Shown here: piece after piece, positions 50,915 to 59,096 of the stretch | Position numbering within the stretch: the first letter of the stretch is position 1 | Layout of the letters: the number at the start of each line of letters is the position of its first letter | NCBI GenBank assembly: GCA_035294305.1 | Contig: DATGLD010000008.1 | Coordinates: forward strand, 201,572-265,571 | DNA length: 64,000 nucleotides | Direction: 5' to 3' | DNA from: DASRBN01 sp035294305 | GTDB lineage: Bacteria > Chloroflexota > Ktedonobacteria > Ktedonobacterales > Ktedonobacteraceae | Position numbers and translations under genes: made by a program | Notes under the pieces: generated by a model | Database searches by the model: none | What the model was told of the DNA's origin: nothing | The model's input: only the letters and a program-made list of their open reading frames with translations

Positions 50915-52285
50915 ATGGTAACTTCGACATCTGCCGCCGACCCCAACTATCGTCGCGAGCTTGGCAATGGGCTTGTCCAGCGTTGGTCTACTCCCGAAGA
51001 TACGGAACAGATTGCGCAACTGTGTGGGATAGTCTTTCGCGATAAAGAGGATGACCCACCTAATAACTATATGCTGACTTCTGTGCGTGGGCAGATGAGT
51101 GGCAATCATCCCCTGATGGGGCCAGGCGACTACGCGGTAATCGAGGATACCAGCAAAGAGGGCAATCCCATTGTTGCTTGCACCTGCCTCTGGCGGCGGC
51201 GCTGGGAGTACGAAGACATCGCCTTTGATGTGGGACAACCCGAATATGTTGCTACCCATCCCGACTATCGTAACCGTGGGCTTATACGCAGACTGTTCGA
51301 AATGATTCACGCCCGCAGCGAGGCTGAGGGGCATCTTGTGCAGGGGATTACCGGCATTCCGTACTTTTATCGCCAATTTGGCTACGAATACGCGCTCGAT
51401 CTGGAAGGGCGCCGAGTCACCTATAGTGCGCTCATCCCCAAAGCGCAGGAGTCCACCCCTGAGCCATATACGCTGCGAGCGGCCACATTTGACGATATTC
51501 CCCTGCTCATGGAGTTGTATAATCGCCAGCAGGCGCGGAGTATGGTCTGGTCAGTCCTTTCAGAGCGCTTCTGGCGCTACTATCTTGATGAAACGGAAGA
51601 CCTTTCTGCATTCGGCAAGCAGATAACAATCAAAATGATCATTGATACTGTGGGTGTCGCGCAAGGGTACGTTATGTTTGCAGATCGGCGCTGGAGCAGC
51701 AGCCTCAATGTGTATGCATTGAACATTGTTGCAGGCGCGAACTGGCAGGCGACTGTGCCGTCACTTCTGCGCGCTCTGCAATCGTATGGTATGCAGTTGC
51801 CTGATGCAAAGCCGGGTGTGCCGCCTTTCAATGCTCTTAGTTTCTGGTTGGGGAGCGCGCATCCTCTCTATGAGGCGTTGGGTGAGGAACTGGCCCCGTT
51901 TTACGAACCGCCCTACGCGTGGTATATTCGTGTCCCTGATGTGCTGGCATTCCTGCGTCATATTGCTCCTGTTTTAGAGCGACGCCTGGCAAACTCTGTG
52001 GCGGCATCCTTCACGGGCAAATTCACCATTGATTTCTTCCGTGGGGGCCTGAGCATGATCTTCGACAGAGGACGCATCATACAGATCGAGCCATGGCGCG
52101 CGCCACTCTACCAGAGCGATGCCGATGCAATCTGCCCCGCGCTGGTCTTTTTACAATTGCTCTTCGGCTATCGCAGCCTCGATGAATTGCGCAACGCGTA
52201 CCCGGACGTGCGCGTTGAGAAACCAGGAGCCCAGGTAATGCTCAATGCCCTCTTTCCAAAGAAATTCTCCTGGGTTCCAGGATAA
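50915..52285 (+). CDS. Eis-like GNAT N-acetyltransferase
   Basis: 456 residues of the Eis/enhanced-intracellular-survival type. A first GNAT domain (about 20-160) contains the acetyl-CoA loop VATHPDYRNRGLIRRLFEMI, followed by a second GNAT-like region (about 170-330) and a C-terminal SCP2-like domain (about 340-456). Such proteins acetylate amines, including some drugs and protein lysines. No regulatory or partner gene is evident next to it. The start is accepted as given; no strong ribosome site is visible. Confidence 0.85.
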   Translation: MVTSTSAADPNYRRELGNGLVQRWSTPEDTEQIAQLCGIVFRDKEDDPPNNYMLTSVRGQMSGNHPLMGPGDYAVIEDTSKEGNPIVACTCLWRRRWEYEDIAFDVGQPEYVATHPDYRNRGLIRRLFEMIHARSEAEGHLVQGITGIPYFYRQFGYEYALDLEGRRVTYSALIPKAQESTPEPYTLRAATFDDIPLLMELYNRQQARSMVWSVLSERFWRYYLDETEDLSAFGKQITIKMIIDTVGVAQGYVMFADRRWSSSLNVYALNIVAGANWQATVPSLLRALQSYGMQLPDAKPGVPPFNALSFWLGSAHPLYEALGEELAPFYEPPYAWYIRVPDVLAFLRHIAPVLERRLANSVAASFTGKFTIDFFRGGLSMIFDRGRIIQIEPWRAPLYQSDADAICPALVFLQLLFGYRSLDELRNAYPDVRVEKPGAQVMLNALFPKKFSWVPG

Positions 52286-52338
52286 AATCGCCTGTCTATA
52301 ATGGCATCACCTGTTGTTAACAAAGGAATAACCAAGAT

Positions 52339-53097
52339 ATGAAGCGAGTGCTGGCCTTACAACACTGTTGGGATGATCCCCCCGGTTACCTGGGCGAAAT
52401 CCTGCAAGAACACAACATTTATTGCGAAACTGTCAAGGTCGAAGAGGCCCCCGTGCCTGAAGATGCTGCACAGTATGATGCCATCATTTCGATGGGTGGG
52501 CCGCAGCATGCCGCCGACAATGACCATTATCCCTACTTTGTCCCCGAAAAAGCGCTCATTCGCCAGGCCGTTGAGCAGGATATTCCTTTTCTAGGGGTCT
52601 GCCTCGGCGGGCAGTTGCTCGCCCATGCCCTCGGCGCTCCTGTCAGGCGTCACGACATGATCGAACTTGGTTTCTTTCAGGTGGAGTTTACGCCGGAAGG
52701 GAAAACCGATCCGCTCTTGCGAGGCTTGCCAGGCTCCCAGCTAGTCTTTCACTGGCACATGGATGTGTTCGACATTCCAGAGGGCGGAGTCAGGCTGGCT
52801 TCCAGCGAGAACACACCCAACCAGGCTTTTCGCATTGGGCCAAGAGCCTATGGTCTGCAATATCACGTCGAATTGACCCCCGGCATGTTCAATACCTGGT
52901 TCCAGTACCCCGATTATCGCCAGGAAATCATCAACCTGTTGGGCCCTGGTGCGCCCGCATTGCTTGAGGAACAGCGCGCCCGGCACTACTCGACTTACTG
53001 CCAGCATTCTCGTATCATGTTCGAGAATTTCCTGCGGATTGCAGAACTGATTCCGGCGGCAAGCGATCAGCCAGCAGCCTCTCCAGGTAAGGCGTGA
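52339..53097 (+). CDS. Class I glutamine amidotransferase-like protein
   Basis: 252 residues of the GATase1 fold. The catalytic Cys is in FLGVCLGGQLLAHALG, and the His is in GLQYHVELTP. The ISMGGPQHAADN loop is typical of GMP synthase-like stand-alone amidotransferases and glutamine-derived peptidases. Its specific acceptor is unknown. The 3' end overlaps the convergent methyltransferase gene by 83 bases. Confidence 0.88.
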   Translation: MKRVLALQHCWDDPPGYLGEILQEHNIYCETVKVEEAPVPEDAAQYDAIISMGGPQHAADNDHYPYFVPEKALIRQAVEQDIPFLGVCLGGQLLAHALGAPVRRHDMIELGFFQVEFTPEGKTDPLLRGLPGSQLVFHWHMDVFDIPEGGVRLASSENTPNQAFRIGPRAYGLQYHVELTPGMFNTWFQYPDYRQEIINLLGPGAPALLEEQRARHYSTYCQHSRIMFENFLRIAELIPAASDQPAASPGKA

Positions 53098-54274
53098 CGT
53101 GCCAATAGTTTTTCAGTTTGATATATTCCTGGACGAATTGGGCTGCATCCTGTTGCCCGCGTTTGATCGCCCGGATCATCAGATTTTTATCCGTATGTTC
53201 GGGTGAAACAAATTCGACCACATCGGTTTTGTAGCCCAGCATGCGCAGGATGAGCGCTCGAAAAGCGTCCGTCAGGATGTCACCCATGCGCTGCTTCAGA
53301 ATACCGTGGCGGAAAACTGGTTCGAACGGTTCCACCGCCTGCAACTGCTTCTGTAAATGATGATGGCAGCAAGGGGCGCAGAGAATGAGCCGCGATTGCT
53401 GGCGAATGCCCTGCGCAATCGCCTCATCCGTCGCCGTATCGCAGGCATGCAAGGCCAGCACGATGTCAGGCGCGGCTTCGGCTTGGTAATCGATAATCGA
53501 CGAACACCGGAAGCAAGCACCGCTGTATCCCAGCAGTTCGCTCTCCGCGTTATCTTTCTCAATTAAGGTCTCATTGACATCGATCCCCATCAGACGCGCC
53601 GGAATGCCGCGTATATCATTGAGATAATGATAAACCGCGAACGAAAGGTAGGCCGAACCACAGCCACAATCAAGGATATTGACCGGCGTCTTCTCAAACG
53701 TATCCAGTTCTTCAGTATGCTCAAGCAGTTTTAGAAACTCATTGATCTGAGAAAATTTGGCATGCATGCCGGGTCGGATTTTCCCCTGTTTGTCCATGAT
53801 GCCCACCGCCTGCAGAAATGCATCGGGCCGGCCCGCGGGCAAGGGCAGCTTTTTACTCGCATCATGGGTAAGGTCGGGTTTCTGTACGGGCGCCTCGACT
53901 TTCTGTGCCTCTACAACCGCCTGTCCCTTTTTATTCAAGTGAACACGCAGAATTTGATCTGTGGCCTGAACGGTAATGCTGCTGAAAGGCAACGCCAGTA
54001 TTTCATCAAGTTTCTCGCCGGCCTGCGCGCCGGAATAGTTCTTCGTAATATCCTGCTTTTCCGTAAAGTACGAAAATTGCAGGTGGCGCTGCCTTTTGAT
54101 CATCACAGGTCGCACGATTACCTGCCGCAAGGATAGGGGCGACTCTTGCGGTCGTCCTCCAACTTCTCCCTCAGCCTGCCGCCAGGGCATCGCCTTTCCC
54201 TTCACGGTCAATCGCACAAACTTTTCTTCGTCCAGCGCGATACGTTTTATTTGTTCTTTATACGTCTCTGTCAT
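53015..54274 (-). CDS. SAM-dependent methyltransferase (Methyltransf_32 type)
   Basis: 419 residues. An N-terminal region of about 175 residues precedes a class I methyltransferase domain. Motif I is VNILDCGCGSAYLSFAVYHYL, the acidic SAM ligand is in LMGIDVNETL, and LALHACDTATDEA then LCAPCCHHHLQ are typical of the Methyltransf_32 family. This family includes RNA-related enzymes, so an RNA substrate is possible. It ends inside the amidotransferase gene on the other strand, so the final about 27 residues are encoded antisense to that gene. Confidence 0.87.
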   Translation of the reverse strand: MTETYKEQIKRIALDEEKFVRLTVKGKAMPWRQAEGEVGGRPQESPLSLRQVIVRPVMIKRQRHLQFSYFTEKQDITKNYSGAQAGEKLDEILALPFSSITVQATDQILRVHLNKKGQAVVEAQKVEAPVQKPDLTHDASKKLPLPAGRPDAFLQAVGIMDKQGKIRPGMHAKFSQINEFLKLLEHTEELDTFEKTPVNILDCGCGSAYLSFAVYHYLNDIRGIPARLMGIDVNETLIEKDNAESELLGYSGACFRCSSIIDYQAEAAPDIVLALHACDTATDEAIAQGIRQQSRLILCAPCCHHHLQKQLQAVEPFEPVFRHGILKQRMGDILTDAFRALILRMLGYKTDVVEFVSPEHTDKNLMIRAIKRGQQDAAQFVQEYIKLKNYWHVTPYLERLLADRLPPESVLQSAGNSRT

Positions 54275-54689
54275 ACCATCATTTTACAACAAAGCAACAT
54301 TTCTTATAGTTTTTCAATTTTTTTGGAGATTTCCCATTTCATTTCCGCTCTGTTTCTGCTATACTTGCTCACAAATGTCTCATCTGATTTCTGTAGGGAC
54401 AGTGCCTGGTGCCTGTCCTCACGGCAGTACCGGAGATAAGCAGATTTCTGTAGGGGCAGCGCCTGGTGCCTGTCCTGGTCAGAGGCCTGATGACTGTTAT
54501 TGCACCCAAACGGGACAGGGACGAGCCGCTGTCCCTACAGAACGGAGAACGGGCGAAGCGAAAGACTCAGAATTCTTCGCGGAGTTTCCTTTCGAGCGAA
54601 ATAAGCCGAAGCCCCGAGGAACGAAGGGGAAAGGCTCAGAATGACATGGACGGGCGAAGCTGGGTCACTGCAAGGAGCATTCGACATAG
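54275..54689. repeat. Intergenic cluster of TGTAGGGACAG and related repeats
   Basis: Two direct copies lie at 54392-54418 and 54449-54475, and one inverted copy at 54512-54539 (GGGACAGGGACGAGCC...CCCTACA). A diverged copy of the TTCTGAGCGCAGCGAAGAAT repeat spans about 54565-54650. The direct copies share the flank GATTTCTGTAGGG. No gene is seen. Confidence 0.8.
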
Positions 54690-55613
54690 ATGTCGCAACA
54701 TAAAACGAGTCGGCGGAAGCATAGTAAAACGGAAGCACATATACCATTCAAAATTGTAGGCTATAGCATTGCTTGCGAACGACATATTCACCGCAATGAA
54801 GATAGCTTTATTATAGAAAAGAATAGCGGTCTTGCCGCCGTATTCGATGGTGTGGGTGGTAGCGCCGCCGGCGAAATCGCCTCGCGTACCGCCGCGCGTG
54901 CCACCCGCCAGGCCTGGCGTGAGGCCTTGCAGGAAGTGCGCAAGGGCCGCAATGTTGACAGCTACCTCGAAAATTGTGCTATCACCGATTTTTGTCTCCT
55001 ACTACAACATTTGATCGAAAAAGCCGATGATCTCGTGCGCACAGAAGGGGCGCGGCAAGCAGGAACCGATGATCTTGCCACTACCGTTGCGCTGGCCGCG
55101 ATCTGCCGCCAGAGTGCCAAAAATGAGTATACGATGGTCTACGCCCATGTTGGCGATAGCAGAGTATACCTGTTGCGCGAGCATGAGCCACTCAAACGCC
55201 TGACCGTTGATGATGGCTTATTGGGCAGGCTGGTAGAAAATTCGATGGTGAGCGAGGAGGACGCGCACCGCATTGACCAGGCCATGCATGTCGAGGATCT
55301 CTCAGATCTCGAGTTCAGTTACTTCCGCCTGCGCGGGGGTATAACACAGGCGCTGGGCGGGCCTATGCCTCCTACCATCCATGCCGAACAAATCACTATC
55401 ATTCCAGGGGACCGTATCCTGCTCTGCACGGATGGCATCCACGATAACCTGATCGACGCGGAGATTGAAGACATCTTGCGCAACGCTCCCCGTCAAACCG
55501 TCGCGCGACGCCTGGTGGAAAAATCTCTACAACGATCGCGCCAGGAACGCCAGGATACCATACGAGCAAAACCCGACGATATGACAGCAATTGTCATGAC
55601 CTGCCGCTTCTAG
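54690..55613 (+). CDS. PP2C-family serine/threonine protein phosphatase
   Basis: 307 residues. Metal-binding motifs are RNEDSF, VFDGVGGSA, TDDLATTVAL, AHVGDSRVYLL, LLCTDGIHDNL and KPDDMTAIVM, which together define the PPM/PP2C phosphatases. It is cytoplasmic with no other domain and would dephosphorylate Ser/Thr kinase targets. No kinase gene is adjacent. A TAGGGATAGCGG repeat follows its stop within 5 bases. Confidence 0.93.
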   Translation: MSQHKTSRRKHSKTEAHIPFKIVGYSIACERHIHRNEDSFIIEKNSGLAAVFDGVGGSAAGEIASRTAARATRQAWREALQEVRKGRNVDSYLENCAITDFCLLLQHLIEKADDLVRTEGARQAGTDDLATTVALAAICRQSAKNEYTMVYAHVGDSRVYLLREHEPLKRLTVDDGLLGRLVENSMVSEEDAHRIDQAMHVEDLSDLEFSYFRLRGGITQALGGPMPPTIHAEQITIIPGDRILLCTDGIHDNLIDAEIEDILRNAPRQTVARRLVEKSLQRSRQERQDTIRAKPDDMTAIVMTCRF

Positions 55614-55655
55614 CCAGTAGGGATAGCGGCAGGCCATGTCGCCGTCGGAGGTAAA

Positions 55656-55682
55656 GGACAGGCACCAGGCCCTGTCCCTACA
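55656..55682 (-). repeat. TGTAGGGACAG-family repeat at the end of a gene
   Basis: An inverted copy. Read on the minus strand its TAG is the stop codon of the membrane protein gene 55678-56433, as for cysC. A shorter TAGGGATAGCGG copy at about 55618 faces it. Confidence 0.8.
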
Positions 55683-56433
55683 AGCCATTCCATGCATAAA
55701 CCGTATCGGGCTTGACTCCGGGACTGTTATATGCCAGAGTAATCAGCTCGTGCGCAGTCAGCGTAATATTGTGGAAATCTCCCGAATATGGCTTCCCGTT
55801 GACCCATACTTGCCAGCCAGCAGTCGAGGCGAGCTGTGTCGGGAATCCTAAAGACGAAAAGTGCGTAGACCACTCATCGAAGAAGTTCCCAAGTGTATAA
55901 TCTTTCTGTGTGGGGGACTCGATGTGAATGACGCCCGTGGTGTCGTGAGTATGCAGCCAGTAGTAGCAGGAGCCATCAGAAGCAATGCCCATATTTGCAG
56001 GAATCGGGCTGAGCGAGCCATTGATGTAAATCGATAAATGAGCATGGATATGGTAGACCGTCTGCTCGAGTGCATCACAGTAAATATTGTCTACCGGCGG
56101 GTAAGCCGAATTAACGACGGTCTCGGTTGAAGCCTGATTCTGTTGATTATAGATCACGAAGCCGGCGATTGCCGCGAGAATGATGATCCCTGCTCCGATG
56201 AAACTGAACAGGGTGATACGCCCTGAGCGTCTATCTCGTTGCAACTGCTGCTGTTTCTGCTGCTTCGCGGCCTGCTGAGCCGCCCGGCGCGCGCTTTGTT
56301 TGCCCTGCGCCCTGGCGCCCTGCCCGTTAGCCCCATTCTGCGCAGGCGACCTGGTTACACTTCCGGTACTTTGTTTGGAGGCAGTGCTCTGAGAACGTTG
56401 CTTACTACTTGTCTTACTTGTTTGCTTCGGCAT
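55678..56433 (-). CDS. Single-pass membrane protein with extracellular domain
   Basis: About 251 residues. A long Ser/Gln/Lys-rich cytoplasmic N-terminus (about 1-85) contains an Ala/Gln coiled-coil-like segment. One transmembrane helix follows (about 88-112, LFSFIGAGIIILAAIAGFVIY), then an extracellular domain of about 140 residues with YHIHAHLSIYINGS and CYYWLHTHDTTGVIHIESP. The repeated His suggest metal binding, a trait seen in this actinobacterial/Chloroflexota family, but I cannot name it. The ATG at 56433 follows AAGGGG; an upstream TTG at 56442 is worse. Confidence 0.7.
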   Translation of the reverse strand: MPKQTSKTSSKQRSQSTASKQSTGSVTRSPAQNGANGQGARAQGKQSARRAAQQAAKQQKQQQLQRDRRSGRITLFSFIGAGIIILAAIAGFVIYNQQNQASTETVVNSAYPPVDNIYCDALEQTVYHIHAHLSIYINGSLSPIPANMGIASDGSCYYWLHTHDTTGVIHIESPTQKDYTLGNFFDEWSTHFSSLGFPTQLASTAGWQVWVNGKPYSGDFHNITLTAHELITLAYNSPGVKPDTVYAWNGL

Positions 56434-56529
56434 GAAATACAACCCCTTAAAAGCTTAAACAGGCCACTTTGTCACATCCACCTTTATACCGCATGCTGGC
56501 TAATAAATCAATACGAAATTGTAAAATTT

Positions 56530-58902
56530 CTATAAAGTCTGATCAGCCAGTCGAATCGCCTTGCTTTCACCCCATGTGCCCTCCCATTCACCATGGCGCT
56601 CCACCATCTCCTGTTGAGGTACCGCTAACCCATCATCCTCTTCTCTCTCTACTGGAACCTGGCACCGTAAACGCATCCTGTATCGCTTCTCATCTACCAC
56701 CTTGCACTCTACATGCAGCAAATACTTTCCCCACCGCAGGGGGCCGATATGATAGCTTGCGCCCGCTCTACGCAGCGCCTGCGGCAAGACCGGCTGCGCA
56801 CTAAGATGGCCCGCCTCTTCCGCTCGCAAACCCAAAACATAGCGCACAATCAAATCGACGCTCAAGGCTCCCCAGGCGTAGCCCTCGATCCCGGCATTCA
56901 CATAGTCAATGGTGCCCCATTTGCCGGTAGGAATCACCCTGCGATACTCTCGCGTGATTCCCGGTATATTACCATATTCGTCCAGCGCGCGCGCATCCGT
57001 ACTGCGATATGAACTGTCGATGAAGCGATAAGCCATTTCGGCGGCTTCAAGCGGCATCGTGGCAGCGCTGGCCGCTCCGATCAGTGTCATCACAATCGGA
57101 GGCCAGCCAAAGGGCGCGACAAAACGCGCTTCTGGACGAGTTTGCGCCAGAACCGGGCGCAGTTGTTCGATCTGTCCCCAACCAGCGACTCCACAAAAAA
57201 TGGGCGCGAGATGCATCGGGTCGCGTTCGGTTGACCACTCCCCCGTCACCGAATCGTAGTCGCGGAACCAGCCGTCCTGCCACATCCGGCGCGTCTTCAC
57301 CGTAAACTCATCTGCAATCCTTTGCCATTCCGCCGCATCCTGCGCGTAGGAATAGACCTCCTGCTCGCCTGCTACTTCCCCCTCTGGAATCTGCACATCC
57401 CCTGTCATGGCGGCATTGGTAAGCAATGTCGCCCAACGCGCCAGTATTGCCGCGCTCAAAGCCATGCTTGCCTGAAGATCAACCGGTCGCACATGTTCGA
57501 TGATTGTCCCGCCCGTCTGTTGCGGCCCAAAACGGCTTGAGACATCCTGACCGCTCTCCCACGAGCAGGCATACACCATCCAGCCCTCAGCATCGCGGCG
57601 CGCATCGAGCCACCAGCGGATATAAGCCGCCGCTCGCGGGTAAAGACGACGCAGCCAGTTCAGGTCGCCAGTACGCCGGAAGAGCTGGTCGCAGCACCAC
57701 AAAGGATAACCCCATTCCGGCGCGGTACCACAGATTTGCCCATCATCGGCGACCATATTGTGGCTACCATCCTCGCGCATACATGGTAAATTGGGCCGTG
57801 GCGAAGACTCGAAATGGCCCAGAATGACTTCAGCCGCCAGTTCGGGGTCAGCATAGCTGAGAAACAGTGTATCCATCGCCGCCTCAGCAAGCACCGTGCG
57901 CGGAGCCTGAATCTGCATGCCATCCCAGGGTGTCGGGATAATACCGGCAGGTGGCCGGATGGTTATGCGCAGCGTTTCCAGATCATAGACAAACCCGCGT
58001 CGCCAGTGGGCGGGCCAATCACCGCTCAGTTGAGGCGCGTTTTGCCAGAAGGATTCGTCGTCTTCGCGATGCCCGGCCTCGGCAAGCGCGATCTCTTCCA
58101 GGCCATCTTCCCAATGCGTGTAGGCCTGATCCTGCGAGACCCCGCGCGCTAGCACAGCGTTCAGCACGCAGCTAGAGGATTGTTCCCCTAACGTCAGGGT
58201 GCAGGGCAGGGCTAAGGCGCGCACCTGCCAGCCTGTCTCCTGCTGTCGCTGCGTGATGTTTGGCGTGGGTACAGCTACACCATGTGCCCATGCCGACACA
58301 TCCTCAAGCGAGACGACATAGGCCATCCCTCCCCACGTAATCGCTGTGTCGCCCGCAGCACGCGCCCCGTGAATAAAAACATCCCCCTCGCTCGCCAGTC
58401 CAAGCATGCCACAGCCAACCTGCCGATTTTCCAGCGCGTAAAGCCCGTGTTCCCACAGGCGACTGGTGGCAGGATTATGCGTATGCGCATGGATGAGGTA
58501 ACAGGTAACGGGCAGCGGCACATCTGCGTTCGTCGCCAGGTTAAGCACGCACCCCAGCGCATGCTCGCTGACAAGAAAATACCGCGCTGTCAGAGTAAGA
58601 TGGAACATTGGCACGTGGCAGCTATACTCAAAGCGGTTTTTCGTATGCAGGTGGCTGCTAATCGTGCATTTATGCCGCCGAAAGTCTTCGGGCGTCACAA
58701 GCACCAGATCGTATATCTTGAGCCCAATCGTGAGATGGGCAGTATACTGGAACTGATTGTTGACATAACTACCAAGGTTGGGAACATGCCAGCCCATACC
58801 CAGGGGCGGCAGCGAGCGCAAAACACCACTCGGATTGAGTTTCCACGAATGATACGGATTATCGAGATAGCCGTGGGGAGTGAAGTCATCATGCGGAATC
58901 AT
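56530..58902 (-). CDS. Large (alpha/alpha)6 glycosidase-like protein
   Basis: About 790 residues. The N-terminal half (about 1-290) is a beta-sandwich. The C-terminal half (about 310-690) is a helical toroid with GWPPIVMTLIGAASAAT and NIPGITREYRRVIPTGKWGT. The overall layout matches GH63/GH37-like or amylo-glucosidase-like enzymes acting on alpha-glucosides. Candidate catalytic acids are in EDGSHNMVADDGQ and EYGNIPG. No signal peptide is seen. The ATG at 58902 follows AGGAAGG; an ATG at 58932 is a weaker alternative. The preceding gene is on the same strand at a distance. Confidence 0.75.
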   Translation of the reverse strand: MIPHDDFTPHGYLDNPYHSWKLNPSGVLRSLPPLGMGWHVPNLGSYVNNQFQYTAHLTIGLKIYDLVLVTPEDFRRHKCTISSHLHTKNRFEYSCHVPMFHLTLTARYFLVSEHALGCVLNLATNADVPLPVTCYLIHAHTHNPATSRLWEHGLYALENRQVGCGMLGLASEGDVFIHGARAAGDTAITWGGMAYVVSLEDVSAWAHGVAVPTPNITQRQQETGWQVRALALPCTLTLGEQSSSCVLNAVLARGVSQDQAYTHWEDGLEEIALAEAGHREDDESFWQNAPQLSGDWPAHWRRGFVYDLETLRITIRPPAGIIPTPWDGMQIQAPRTVLAEAAMDTLFLSYADPELAAEVILGHFESSPRPNLPCMREDGSHNMVADDGQICGTAPEWGYPLWCCDQLFRRTGDLNWLRRLYPRAAAYIRWWLDARRDAEGWMVYACSWESGQDVSSRFGPQQTGGTIIEHVRPVDLQASMALSAAILARWATLLTNAAMTGDVQIPEGEVAGEQEVYSYAQDAAEWQRIADEFTVKTRRMWQDGWFRDYDSVTGEWSTERDPMHLAPIFCGVAGWGQIEQLRPVLAQTRPEARFVAPFGWPPIVMTLIGAASAATMPLEAAEMAYRFIDSSYRSTDARALDEYGNIPGITREYRRVIPTGKWGTIDYVNAGIEGYAWGALSVDLIVRYVLGLRAEEAGHLSAQPVLPQALRRAGASYHIGPLRWGKYLLHVECKVVDEKRYRMRLRCQVPVEREEDDGLAVPQQEMVERHGEWEGTWGESKAIRLADQTL

Positions 58903-59096
58903 ACAACACTTGCCTTCCTGAACGCCGGTCATGTTATAAAAAGATGTGACTGCATTGTACAGATATCAGATAGGCGAGGTCAATACCTGCTTTCACCTCT
59001 TCAGCGAGGCGAGATTGACTTTGTCTTTCCCCTCTTGTACAGTATCATCAGAGAAAGGCTAGCCGGGCCATGCCTTTCATAGCATAATTGTATTGA
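58903..59096. other. Intergenic DNA next to the insertion element
   Basis: About 190 bases between the glycosidase start and the left end of the insertion sequence. No gene or clear motif is seen. It should contain the glycosidase promoter. Confidence 0.4.
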
